Shown: one piece after another, positions 44,036-55,265 of the stretch | Position numbering within the stretch: position 1 is the first letter of the stretch | How the letters are laid out: the number at the start of each line of letters is the position of its first letter | Source: Pohlia nutans | Lineage: Eukaryota > Streptophyta > Bryopsida > Bryales > Mniaceae | Direction of reading: 5' to 3' | DNA: 64,000 nt | Assembly (NCBI GenBank): GCA_022496805.1 | Contig: CM040103.1 | Coordinates: 2,932,001 to 2,996,000, forward strand | Notes under the pieces: generated by a model | The model's input: only the letters and a program-made list of their open reading frames with translations | Databases searched by the model: none | What the model was told of the DNA's origin: nothing | Translations under genes and position numbers: made by a program

Positions 44036-44860
44036 ATGGCGCGCAGGGAGACCGGATCCAAAATCCCAGAGAAGAGGATTGTTCCGGACATCCCGCAGCA
44101 CTCGGAGGACTTCGACAAGCTACTCAAGGACCTCGAGAAGATGGGGTGTTTGGGGTTGTTTGGGAAAGTGTGGGATGTGCAGGACGTCCGGATGTTGGAA
44201 GAAATTGAGGGCGGGGCTATGGATCCTGCCTTCCGGGCGACCATCCGCGAGAAGTACGGGAATTGGACCCGGGAGCTGTGGCGGGCCGTGTACGACTTCC
44301 CGGACACGAACGAGGACCTGGAACCGGAGAGCAAGGGCAACACGGATTGGGTGAAGGCGTGCTTCATCTACCTCTCGGACCACGACGGATTCAAGGTGGC
44401 GGATTGCAGGGATCCCCGGGAGCAACGGCTGCTCCAGTACGTGGTGCCAATTTTCAACCCGGAGAAGCCCACGACCCTCACGGTTACACTGGCCAAAGGC
44501 ATCTTCTCCGCACTCCTCCGGAAGAAGAAGATCAACTGGGCGAACGTAGTGCACCGGAACACCCAGAAGTGGGCCCGGAACGTCGACAACAAGAAGGGAC
44601 GTCCGTTGGCTGGGTTTCTCTACCATCTGTACGAGAAGGAAGTGTGCATCACGGAGGAAGAGAAGAAGAGGTTGGAGATTCCTCCCATTCCGGGAATAAG
44701 GAGCCCAACCAAGAAGAAGACAGCCCTTCCGGGAGGAGCGGGGACCAGCCGGCCCGGATCCTCGCTGCGACCGGAAGAAAGAAGGATGGCTCCACCGGCA
44801 CCTCAACCGGACAGGAGCAGCATCTGGGAGGAGCGGCAAAAGAAGAGGAAGGACCCGTAG
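44036..44860 (+). CDS. Transposon protein, gag-like / plant transposon-domain type (5' frame)
   Basis: From ATG 44,036 the frame gives 274 residues, ending in a basic, Pro-rich tail. The core (WANVVHRNTQKWARNV, LAGFLYHLYEKE, a TLTVTLAKGIFSALL stretch) resembles the conserved region of putative plant transposon proteins carried by large non-autonomous LTR elements. I infer this only from the pattern: an (I/V)TxTxxxxIFxAL segment followed by W-x-x-V and H-LY. I see no nucleic-acid zinc finger, protease or RT. Codon use is strongly GC-rich and nearly every line has a CCGG. The frame runs into TAG at 44,858, but coding-like sequence continues in another frame to 46,317. Confidence 0.5.
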   Translation: MARRETGSKIPEKRIVPDIPQHSEDFDKLLKDLEKMGCLGLFGKVWDVQDVRMLEEIEGGAMDPAFRATIREKYGNWTRELWRAVYDFPDTNEDLEPESKGNTDWVKACFIYLSDHDGFKVADCRDPREQRLLQYVVPIFNPEKPTTLTVTLAKGIFSALLRKKKINWANVVHRNTQKWARNVDNKKGRPLAGFLYHLYEKEVCITEEEKKRLEIPPIPGIRSPTKKKTALPGGAGTSRPGSSLRPEERRMAPPAPQPDRSSIWEERQKKRKDP

Positions 44861-44862
44861 AT

Positions 44863-46317
44863 AGGCCGACCGGGTGGGGCAGGACTTCAATAGGAGTTGA
44901 GGATGAAGCGAAGGGAGGACCCGCGAGAAGACAAAGAGGAGAAGGAATCCCCGCAGCCGAAGCTGACCCGGAAGAAGAAGGTGGATCCGGCAACGGGTTC
45001 TCAACCAGATGTGGGAGGTTCTTCCCAAACGCGGCCTCAGGTGAGTCGGTGGTGGAGTCCGGACCAGCGGAGGAGACAAGTCATCCTCAAGCGCAGCGTC
45101 AGGAGCAGCCAGAAGTAGGTTCCGGACCGATGGAGGAAGATCCTGCCCCGGTTGGTCAGTAGGAACAGCCGGTAGAGGAGAACCGACCGGAGGAAGGAGG
45201 TCCATCCCAAGTACGACCTCAAGGCCACCCGGACAGGAAGAGGAAGCTGATCCTGACGGCCGAGGAGGATGAGGACCCGGAAGTTCAGGAGACCACCCCT
45301 CGGAAGAAGAAGGGGCAGGCCCGGAGGAAGACGACTCTCTTGAACAAGCGTCCCAAGGAAGCAGGGGTCGACGGGGAGGAGTTCGAAGACGAGGGAGACC
45401 GGGAGCAGGGACCGGCAGCAAGGAAAGAACCAGTCCGGGAGATAGGACCATCCGGGGAGCCACAGGAGGAGAGGGAGGCTCCGCTTGTAGTGGAGAACAT
45501 CCTCCTGACAACTCGGGTCGCTTTCGACCTGGTCACGGAGAAGTACACTTCGGTGTTCGCTGCGCTACGGGAGGTAGGCACCCTCCTCCGGACAGATGAC
45601 GCATTGAAGTACCCGGAGCGGATCCGGAAGCTCCAAAGGAAACTCCTCAGGAGCCGGGAGAAGGAGAGTGAGTCTGCCGTCCTCGTGTTGGGTCTACAGG
45701 AGGAGCTGCAACGGAAAGCGGACTACATTAAAAAGATGGAGACTCACGTCCGGAAGAATGAGCAGCAGATCCGAGGGCAGGAGGAGACCATCCCGTGCAT
45801 AGGGGAGACAAGCCAGCAGTGCGTCACCGAGACGGTCCAGTTGTTTCAACCGGAAGGGGAGGTACAAATGAAGGCCTGGTTGTACGACGAGAGGGTGGGC
45901 CAGTCGGGATTGGAGGGAGCAGCCTGGATGAAGAACGTGGTCCGGGAGTACTCTAACAAGGTGGAGGCCTTCCTGGTTGAGTTCTGGGCGTTGGCGGAGC
46001 ATATGATGAGGGAAAGTCCCTCTGCCTCGGAACTGGATGAGGAGGGGGCCACCAACAGGGGTGAGAGGGTAGGTTCCGGGGATGGGTTGCAAGGTGTGTT
46101 TCATATGTTTGCAGATGCTCCTCAGGCGGGTGAGATCGACCGGTTGATGAGGATGGGGAACTCAACGCAAGAGCACACCTCCCGGCCCGTAATGGATGTG
46201 GAACCGATCCACATGGTCAGACTCGGAGGAGTGAGCCCAGAGGAGGTCCGGGACCTCGAGGAAGGCATGGAGGCGATGGGTGTCCACGGGGAGGTTACAT
46301 ACTACATACTTTTGTAA
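44863..46317 (+). pseudogene. Transposon protein, 3' frame with one internal stop
   Basis: A Glu/Pro/Gly-rich frame continues from about 44,863. It is broken once by TAG (45,160-45,162), then is open to 46,317. The second half contains a long Lys/Glu/Arg coiled-coil-like segment (RIRKLQRKLLRSREKE) and ends VHGEVTYYILL. The shift relative to the 5' frame near 44,860 could be an unrecognised intron or a decayed frame. The GC-rich sequence stops abruptly at about 46,300 and resumes at 47,585, so 46,300-47,585 may be an intron containing the TTAA-type MITE. Confidence 0.45.
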
Positions 46318-46782
46318 ACCACGTGCAGTCGCGGGTCAATTATAGGTGGGCTATTTATCTAAATTCCTTCAATAATTTGCACCCTATTAGTAGATAAAAT
46401 GGTACTTTGAGGTATTTTTCAAGACCCTATAGGTAAATATAATTTCCACCATTAAGTTATATTATAGACCCTATTTTATTTATAAACTGGACCATTTATG
46501 AAAATCCTAGAATTTCAGTATAAATTGAACTTAATCGGACATAAAAAAACGACAACAATACATGAACGTAACTTTCAAAGAAAGAACAACGACTCTGCTT
46601 AGTGTCTAAAATGTTTGAAGGTGGGTTTAAGTGAGAAATGCATGTTGTGAGAGGAAGCATGCAATACTACCACCCTGCCCTAGCCTTGTGAATCTCATTA
46701 CTCACCTAATGCTAAAATTCATCATGAGGAGACTTTCCCATAAAGCCAAATAATTCAACCTTCATTTGTGATTCATTCTTAA

Positions 46783-47270
46783 CCCCTAATTGCCCAACCA
46801 TGCATATTTTGCTTGATGTACAGATTTCATTCATAGTTTCTCATCCGTCATGTACTTTTTGTAGTGCGATTTTTCAACTGAAATTTTTATGGGAAGTTAG
46901 CTTCATTTATGTGTGATCCGATCAAAAAGGAAAAAAATTGTGAAAAAATTATGCCGCATTTCGTATTGCACTGTTTCACCCAAAAATTTGAAGATTTTAG
47001 TCTAGAATTGTTTTAAAAAAAATAAACTCATAAAATCAAGCATCTAAAAAATTTCCAAAAATCATAACATCTAGAGTATTACATTATAACCCATCACAAC
47101 AGATTTCATCCACATATTATCACAGATCTAACCGTATGGATCTAGAATCTAAAATTCAAAATGTATAACTTTTATTCATACATCAAGTTCCAAATATTCA
47201 TGTTAGTTGCATTTTATAATACATTTTTGCAAAACTGCCCAAATTGGATATAGATGAGGGCATTTAAGGG
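46783..47270 (+). mobile_element. TTAA-type MITE, most complete copy
   Basis: It starts CCCCTAATTGCCCAACC after TTAA (46,779-46,782) and ends GGGCATTTAAGGG before TTAT. It matches the elements at 5-6.1, 15.9-16.4, 23.4 and 28.8 kb. There is no CCGG within it, unlike its surroundings. Confidence 0.7.
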
Positions 47271-47584
47271 TTATAATGAAGTAATCGTCTTCCAAGAATT
47301 GCCTCAAATTGGCTAACTTCGACGATTTTTAGTCAAGTTGAGGCAATTCTCATTCAATCCAAGGATTTTCATTAGAACTCACATAAATTCTTTGTTCCTC
47401 TAAATATTTAAGACCATAATTTATTAATAAAAATAGAATACTACCTATGCTTTCTACCTATCCTACATTAAATATAATACCGTATAGGCCATTTCATTCA
47501 AGCTATGGTATTTCTAAAATTTGTATAAATTTTTGCTCCAATGAATTAAATTTCTATATTTTTTCTCACGTGGTTTAATAAAAT

Positions 47585-47829
47585 TTTGATAGTGACCTCC
47601 CCGGGTGGGTGTTCAACCGGACAGAGCGGAAAGGCAAGAGGGTGGGCCAGGAGGTCACCCGGACGGCCAACCGGGAGGCGCGCAAGTGGGCGAGCCAACC
47701 GTGGAACAACAGGCGGGACAACAGGTGGAGCAACCGGCAAAGCACGGAGTGCGAGGAGATCGGCCGGCTGACCCGATCGTGGTGGGGAGCCCGGAAGAAC
47801 CGGTAGGGCAGCTAATGGAGGACGAGTAA
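47585..47829 (+). other. Possible last exon of the CCGG-rich element gene
   Basis: GC-rich coding-like sequence after a run ending TTTTGATAG. The frame beginning GVQPDRAERQEGG is Gln/Pro/Gly/Glu-rich, like the preceding frame, and ends at 47,829. The correct frame cannot be decided by eye. Confidence 0.35.
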
Positions 47830-49376
47830 CTGCTCGGGACCACCGGGGGTCAGGAATCAGTGGTCCGGACTTAGTGGATCCGGCCACTTAGAGTAGGACT
47901 TTTTGAGTAGGTAGATTAGAAGACTTTTTCGTGTATGGACTTTTAGGGTTTTTATATTAGTGGCAGCTTAGGATAGAAACTGAACCGTGGAGAAAGCTCC
48001 CCGGATTTCCGGATCCCGGGAATGTAGGATCTGAGGATTTCTCGGATCTGAGCGGTTGGAGGTTGGCTTTTTATCAAGGAATGTTCTTCATTCTTTGGGT
48101 CTTTTGTGTATCATTGTTCCGTGTAAATGAGTAGAAGCGCATATTCCTTTCACAAACTTTGTGTGTGTGTGTTTGTGCATATGTGTGTTTGCTTGTGTTA
48201 TTGCCCGGAACAGTGGCGCAACTAGTCCCTTGGTGACCGGATGGATTAGCCGGGCTCGGGCGTAGAGTCAGTTAAGAGACCGGGTAGAAGATTTGGAAGA
48301 GTTAGGATCGTTTGAATGTGGGGTTTTCTGTGTCCGGTTGCAGGAGATAACCCGGGTTAGTAGCTGAGTGAGCAGGAGGGGGTACTCCGGTTCTCTCAGA
48401 ACTCTTGGACGGGTATTTCGGTAGAGGTGCCAACATCCGGGTAGATCTTGCAATTGTAGAATACGGGGAAGTTAGAGTAAAACGGGTCGTGAGGAATTCA
48501 ATCTTTTCCGGACACCCCGGATACTGTCCATTCCGGTTAGCAAGCATTAGGAGAAATCTGTAGTCACAAAGGGGCCTTGGCCTTTGGCACGTGCTGAAAA
48601 ATTTAGGCCAAACCGTGCACTTTACAAGAGGTCACCAATGGTGCCACCGTGGCTGCCAGCAGCGCAGGTCCGTGGGTCGCGCCAATCGACGCTGCCAGCA
48701 CTGCGGCTTCCGACAGTGTCAGCGAGCAGCAACTGCACCAATGGGTTTACATAGAAAATAGTGCTTGGGCAGACGGTTCACCTAACACGGGCAAGCTTAG
48801 AGGGCCCCTTTGGGACCCCATTTTTCTCCTAATGTCGTTGTAGTATTTTGGAGAGAAGGGGGAAACTGGGTTGCGCTTGTGTGACCGGCTGTGGGTTTGG
48901 GATAAGTCCATAGTTGAAGAGCAATCCGGGGAGTACCCGGACTAGGGATTTGAGTTTGGAGAACCGGGAAGTGGTGAAACCCCTGTCACGGAAATCAGTA
49001 GGGGAGGTGTGACTTTTAATCCAGCATCCTTAAAAATGCAAATGGAGAACCCTCTGACGGAAAACAGAGGTTAAGGGGAAACCGGATTTAGTAGTTGGGT
49101 TAGACCGGGTGGAGTAGGGTTGGTTAAATTTCCAACCGGGACAAAAACCGGATCTAGCCATAGCCGGATCAGTCAGTAGGGAAGATCCGGTTTTAGTACG
49201 AAAAAAGGGAGTTAGTTGGTGACCGGAAGAGAGCAGTCACCAATCCGGGTCAGTTTCCGGAAACTTCCCACCTCAGAGAGTTCCCGCGGAACGATAACCC
49301 GGAAATCACCTTTATGAGCATTCTTAATACAAAAAAGTGCGCTCTTAGGGAGTATCCGGTACCACGTGCTACGACA
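47830..49376. other. Non-coding, CCGG-saturated 3' region of the insertion
   Basis: About 30 CCGG words in 1.5 kb of otherwise unremarkable sequence, with a (GT)n stretch near 48,162. An insertion at about 48,566-48,822, bounded by CAAAGGGGCC and GGCCCCTTTGG, lacks CCGG and looks like a separate MITE. Confidence 0.5.
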
Positions 49377-49850
49377 TACCTCGCAGAAGGAGGCCTTTGA
49401 AGAATCTGAGCTCCCTGCAGATTTCAGGAAACAGAGGCCGCTTGTGCGAAACGGGATGCTAACATTGCTAGATGGGAGAGGCCAACCGGAAAGGACAGTC
49501 GTTGGGAAGCTTCGGACGCAACGAACCGGCCTTCACTTGCTCCTTGAACAGGGCGTTCGGGAGACCGGAGTAAGGATTTTCCCCTGTCAGAATCTCACAG
49601 CAGATGACGGCAAAGCTGTACACATCCGCTTTCCCGGGATTCAAGTTGGCCATCTCGAGATCACCTTCACCTCGAATGACCTCCGGCGCCATCCACATAG
49701 TAGTACCCCTGTTCAAAGCCAGATTTGAGTACGTCCGAGTGGTGTGTTTGGTTTTGCTCAGCCCAAAGTCCACAATCTTCACTGCAGAAACTCTCGATGT
49801 TGCAGGATCGGCAAGGTTGACGAGAATGTTCCCCGACTTGAGATCCCGAA
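49377..49850 (-). pseudogene. Third kinase copy: 3' part of the kinase exon
   Basis: It encodes the kinase C-lobe from RDLKSGN through DFGLSKTK, WMAPEV and the final helices, about 87 per cent like copies A and B by eye. On the 5' side it breaks at GAGATCCCG, where the Mutator-like element begins. On the 3' side it starts at the TACCT duplication. The splice donor is kept as GAG then GTATGT. Confidence 0.85.
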
Positions 49851-49887
49851 TGGACGCGGTCGGAGCAAACCAAGACTCAGAGCGGCT

Positions 49888-51778
49888 ATGAAGGGGGGGT
49901 CTCGGAAACGTGGCTGCAAGTGTGTAATTTATGTGAGGCAGTTGTATTACCTCCGAGACGTTGCACAAATCATCCTTCAGCATCCGCGCCACACGAATGC
50001 TGAAGGATTAATTTTTCACGGCATCGTGAAGGAGGGCAAGAGGTCTCCCTTCACATCCCAATTGTCTCCTGAAACTAGGGCATTCGTTGAGGAAAACCTT
50101 TGTCTCGGCGTTCCAATCTCCAAGATTAAGACCATGCACATAGAACTCGTGTTGAGGCTTAGGGCTCAAGGCGCACCCGCGTCTCGGGATCATTTTATGA
50201 AGGACTCGGACATCCGCAATGTAGCGGTGAAGGTCAACCAAGCTTGTTACCAAAACACGAGAACGATGCTGAATTGGTCTGCATGTGGGTTCAAGCTAAT
50301 CGAAACATAGTATTCTATTACCAGGAACTGAACTCCGGTTCAGTCTCAGGAGCTTTAAACGGAGATAACATGCCCTTTGTTATAGGTATTCAAACGGACT
50401 TTATGTTTAGGATGATGCTCGAGCACGGCCACAAGAGTGCCGTCTCGATTGATGCGACATTCAGAACAAACGAAAAAAAGGTATTGTGCGCATTGCCTGT
50501 CTCGTTTTTTAATTTTGAAACCTATACAGATGGTTTAGGGTTCAGGGTTTAGGACCATCCGGACATCTATTGTTTAGGCGAGACAGCAGTACTAATGTGC
50601 TTCAATTACTTGCATGCAGTTTTCCCTCTACACTGTGATGATCTTCGACAAATGGCAGAATGGATGTCCCGGAGCTTACGTGGTGATGTCTCGCAGTAAG
50701 CAATTGGACCATAGCATGAATGACATTGTTGGAATATACGAGACAGAGATTCGCTACGATCAGAACCAAGGTTTCTGGTGCCAATGCATTTTGGAGCTAT
50801 GTGGACAGTACATGGATGAAGAAACTCGATATGTGGGTGATGGGCAATTGCATTATCCCACATGCAGGCTAGGACACCAACGCCGCAATCGAGTCGTCCC
50901 ACAGTAACCTGAAGGCCGTCCTTAGAGCGTCTCGGGAAAGGCTTGTGGGGAGACGCGTGGACTGGCTCATTGACGAGCTAACCAATGATGTCATAAATCG
51001 ATACGAGTTTAACGCGTACATCAAAGAGAATGGCTTTGAGGGAAACCGGAAGACGGAATGGGTAGTTATTAACTCCCTTGTATAGGCTCGCAAGATTCCT
51101 AACCATTGCGTCACACTTCCATCCGAGACTGGAGAACCAATGTATGTGTCATCGAACAAGCGGCCCCATCTCCGTTACGCTGCGCACAACCCCAAGACAG
51201 AATGGGGGTGTTGTGAATGCCCTCACTCAATGAAGGGCAATCTATGCAAACACCACTTGAAAGTGCTGAGGATGTTGCGCCTGGACCTTGCTGAAGGTGG
51301 CATCGTCAAGGTGTGCGGAACTCTGTATGGTACATCTCGCGGCGGTATCTCGCAGCTTGTCCAGTTCCCGGAGCTCCCCGAGATAGAGCCCAAACTACCA
51401 GGCGAGAGCGACCCAGATAGAGCCCCGGGTACTCTCGGTCCCGACATCGAGACTGAAAATGTCGCTCCACCATCACCTGGGGCCGTGGACGAAGACAAGC
51501 GTCTCACTGAGAGCATTGACCGTCTCGCAGCTTCCATTTGCGACAGGGCATTGAAGCACCGTCTCGTGAAGAGGCTCTTGGAGGCAGACCTGCGCGCTAT
51601 GGATGCGAGACACGCTGCTATAGAACTACAAATCTCACATGGAGTTCTACATCCCGTGCAGAGAGAGGCGGCGCCATTCGTTGGTAACGATGTAAACGGT
51701 AGTAATACTCTTCGTCCGCACCGAGACTTCCTCAGTAGCTATTTCAGGTCGTCGAGGAACACGAGACAACGATTGTAG
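49888..51778 (+). pseudogene. Mutator-like (MULE) transposase with SWIM finger, decayed
   Basis: From an ATG at 49,888 the frame encodes an N-terminal region (SPFTSQLSPETRAFVEENL). It shifts by one base near 50,250 and goes on to VSIDATFRTNEKK (first catalytic Asp, codon 50,451). An intron 50,481-50,619 leads to FSLYTVMIFDKWQNGCPGAY (second Asp, codon 50,646). After about 50,860 the part that should hold the Glu is missing; the frame resumes at NAAIESSHSNLKAV, meets TAG near 51,083 and ends with a SWIM zinc finger (CCECPHSMKGNLCKHH) and an acidic tail to 51,778. The family is MULE/FAR1-related cut-and-paste transposase. The frameshift, deletion and stop make it inactive. It is convergent to the Ulp1 gene. 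Confidence 0.75.
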
Positions 51779-53973
51779 TGTGTTTAATTTTTTTTGAGGC
51801 TGTAACTGTCTGGCGAGACGGCGTCAAAGCCTGCCGTGCTTGGATTATTGACTTAAGAACATTGTAATGGGTTTAGGGTATCAAAATTTGGAAATTCGTC
51901 CACTTTGTCTCGGAATGCTAATGCTTAAGCTCTCCATGTTCAGTTGACACATTTGCCAAAGACTTAGAAACTGTACATACTGATCGGACAACGCACATGA
52001 TGTACGGGAAAGGATGTTACTGAATTTCAACTCTTTTTATTTACAAAGATGAGTATTACAATGTCGCCTTTCTACCGATGAGACTATATCACCGAATTAT
52101 GAATTTGAAATTGTTCCAGTCTTGGTGCAGGACGTATTATGTACAAGTTTCACAGAGAAAAATCTGTACATCTGCAAGAAAAAAAAATCTAAGCTCTAAC
52201 AAAATTCTATGTACTACATTCCCTAATACATTATACCCTACAAGATTGTCACATTGCTCGGACCCGGCTCACAATTTGTCCGCAGGGTCTTTAGCTTCTC
52301 GAGATTGTCTTGTCTCGCCTTCTTGTCCGCCTCCACCCTTGCTCTAGTCTCGTGAGCTTCCTCCTCTGCTGTAAACGGAGGGGCCTGGACGCTGACATCT
52401 TGAACGTCTCGGATGGGTCCCGATACATCATCAAGCCCATATATGGTGCGCCCGCCCTCCTGTCTCGCCCAAATAGGAGCCTCGATATCGCGGTAAACAA
52501 GTTGATGTTCAGCGAGATCGAGTACGAAGCGAGGCTTCGGGTACCTGTGATCTGGTCTGGCTGTCTCGCAGTATATCAACTGCAGCAGAAACCGAGCACA
52601 TACCTCTCCATTCCAATCCAGCCACTTCACCTGCATTACGTCTGCTTTCTCGAACGCGACGGGGTTTCGAGTTTCAAGACCCCGGTACTGCAAGTACTGC
52701 CACAACATGACGATGAGCATGTACCCGCATTCCCAGTCCGCTCGTTGGTTTGGCCACTCCACGTTCTTCCATTTCCGCGCCACGAGACGAACCCATTCCT
52801 TGGAACCTGGCCGAAACCCTCGCACTATACCCCAAGCAGAGCTGACAAGCATGACGAAGTCATCGAAGGCCTTTGTGTTTTGTAGTAAGTTCCTGGTCCC
52901 CATCAACATCGTCCTCTTGTCCTCCACTATTGCGAGACTCCAATGTTGTTTATCCATGTAGGGGACCACGAGGGTGTCTTCTTGACCACTGCACTCTTGG
53001 AAGAATTTGAGACCCATGTCACCGAGCCACTCCCAACTGACCTTGTTCTCTCCCAAGTAGTAAGGCAAGACCCCGGTCAGATTTGAGCTGACGATGTGAA
53101 TCCTGTCTTGGATCCAATCCGGTGCTCGGAGTACCAGGGAGCGGAGTCCGAGCTCCAGAAAGGGGTCTCGAAGCATTTTAGAAGGCTCGATGATGCAGTC
53201 CCAGTCTTGAATTTTTGTGGGAACCAGGACTAGCCGACGGATGTCATCAGAGAAATACACTGCAGTGTCTCCAACCTCGACATCAGGTTGAAGTTCATTT
53301 CCTTGCATTTCCCTGGTATTTCCAACAGCATTTGTTAGAAACGAGACAGAAATTGGAAGAATCCGGTCTTATAACAACATTGCAACGAAATGTCAATTCA
53401 GGAATTTCAAGAGTGGTTTAGAGTATCGTCACCTCCGACTGTTGTAGTGGTGGGGGAAGTTCAAGAGTTTCATTAACGTGCTCCAATGCCACCCTTCAAC
53501 TTGCACGGCGAACTCGTTCTTCAACTTCGTAGGTCTTAGGGTGCTGTCTCGGAGCGAAGTCTCGGGATTCATGAAATCAAAATGCCATTGACGCCCCCCT
53601 CCTTGCCCTTGTTTGGGTGAACAAAGTTTCCCACCTCCAACTGGAAAATCCTTGGAATATGGTCTTCCGCGGGACCCGTCTCTGGCTCAATCACCTCGAG
53701 GCCAGTCTCGGAGTTACCTTTGCTTGGGCGATCTAGAGTGACCGCCACCTCCGCCGGTGGGGGTTCCGGTCCCATAACACCCTCCGCAGACACCTTTGTC
53801 TTTGTTGCTTCGGGTTGAGGCTCCTGTCTCACCTCATCATTTGCTTGGACAGGTGCGGCTCCTTCTGTGTCCACTCTCGCCTCAGCTTCTGCTTCGACTG
53901 GTGCGGCTTCTCCCGGGTTCAATCTCGCCTCTGCTTGAGCGTCAACCGGTGCGGCTTTATCTGGGTCCAGTCT

Positions 53974-54291
53974 TGTTGAAGTAGGATAATTGCGTGGGCT
54001 GAAGTTGCTCATAGCCATGCGCATTAGCTAGAGTAGATGATGCGAATGAGCTAGACTTGCAACTAGAGAAGTGGTACTAGTTAGAAGTAATGAGAATTGG
54101 GTCTCCCAAGTGATATGGGCTGATCCTAGTGTACTAGGAGTGGAGTATGGGCTGATGTCCCATATGGTTTGCCAAGGGGACTCCCTTGGGTGTGCTACTT
54201 AAGAGGGGCAGCCCATGAGTAAAGATCATCTCTTTCCTATGCATTCCAAGTGTTTGTGTGAGGCTTTGGCATTCTAATCTAACCTACAATA
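53974..54291 (+). repeat. Copia 5' LTR (318 bp)
   Basis: Reads identical to the 3' LTR at 59,324-59,641. It begins TGTTGAAG and ends CTACAATA, so the termini are TG..TA, not TG..CA. It is preceded by the target duplication AGTCT (53,969-53,973). Confidence 0.95.
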
Positions 54292-54304
54292 GGTTATGGG
54301 CCCA
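54292..54304 (+). promoter_or_regulatory. Primer-binding site for the anticodon arm of initiator tRNA-Met
   Basis: GGTTATGGGCCCA directly abuts the 5' LTR. It is complementary to the CAU-anticodon arm (TGGGCCCATAACC) of eukaryotic initiator tRNA-Met, not to its 3' end (whose site would be TGGTATCAGAG). This is the half-tRNA priming of Drosophila copia and yeast Ty5. Confidence 0.85.
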
Positions 54305-55265
54305 CTCATGTGTTTTGCGTGAGTCAAAGATTAGATTGCTCATTGTGTGGAGGTCGTGCGTTGGAGCGCTGATTTTGGAGTATTGGAGCGCTGATTTGGA
54401 ACTTTGGAGGGCTGAATTCGAGCTTTGGTGGGCTGATTTCGACATTGGGAGGTATTACAATCTTCCTACCTTTGATCTACGTGTTGGAGGGCTGAATTCG
54501 CACTTTGGAGCTATCATTTGTTGATTTGGAGCTTTTGGAGCACTTTGGAGCACTTTTGGAGTTTATACACGTCTACAAGGGCTGAATTGGAGCTCTGGAG
54601 CTTATTGGTGTTTGTTGGAGTATATTGGAGCTGATTGGAGCTTATTGGAGCTTATTGGAGCTTATTAGAGCTTATTGGCTCAATTTGTGCTCAATTTGTG
54701 CACTTGTGTTGTTGCAAGGCACTTTTATGCTTTGAGGCTCTTGGGGTGAGTCTACAATCTGATTTTGGTATTGCAATTCTTGCACAAGGGTTTGGAATGT
54801 GAGTTATGCCCTTGGAGTGCTCAAAATTAGAGTTTGGGTTAGTGAATGCACAACGGGGCTGATTTGATGAATTTCAATGCAATTAGGACTTGAAGGGGCT
54901 GAATTTGCATTGATTTAGAGTCCTTGGAAGGCACAAGGGTGTCCATAGGGTGCATTACGTGTTGTGAAGCACAAGGGTGCTGATTTGAGTGGATTTGAGC
55001 CAACGAGTGCGCAATTCTCCTAGTTAGGGTGTTGTGGTATGATCTTGTGCAAATTCACTAAGAACCATCACGATTGAGTGTTGTGAGGTTGATGTGTAGC
55101 ACAAAGGTGCTGATTTAGTGTTTGGAATTAGTTTGGAGGCATTAGAAGCACGTACGTGTGCAATTTGCCTCACAAATCACAAAATTGTCAAAAAAATCAT
55201 AAAAACAATTTTTCTTAGCTTTCTAGGGGCTGAATTTTGTGAGCGTACGTCCTTCAATCAAGGAT
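54305..55265 (+). other. Copia leader, non-coding
   Basis: About 960 bp between the primer-binding site and the gag-pol start. It is rich in repeated TTGGAGC(T/G) and GGGCTGA(A/T)TT words, with no open frame. Confidence 0.6.

Larger units (their letters stand above)
41713..49376. mobile_element. 7.66-kb insertion with TGTCG..CGACA ends and TACCT target duplication
   Basis: TACCT at 41,708-41,712 and at 49,377-49,381 border the block. Removing it and one TACCT restores the kinase exon-intron junction of copies A and B. TG..CA ends with a 5-bp duplication are typical of LTR retrotransposons, but I cannot find two LTRs. It contains the foldback (42.36-43.78 kb), a gag-like gene (44.0-47.8 kb) and, outside inserted MITEs, an extreme density of CCGG. 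A large LTR-retrotransposon derivative or an unfamiliar DNA transposon are both possible. Confidence 0.65.

Noticed and set aside
44120..45511. Minus-strand frame of 463 codons opposite the gag-like gene
   Set aside because: Leu/Pro/Arg low-complexity translation of a GC-rich, CCGG-rich antisense strand; no motif.
48206..48225. GTGGCGCAACTAG as a primer-binding site after an LTR
   Set aside because: No matching LTR could be found upstream or downstream, so the resemblance is unsupported.
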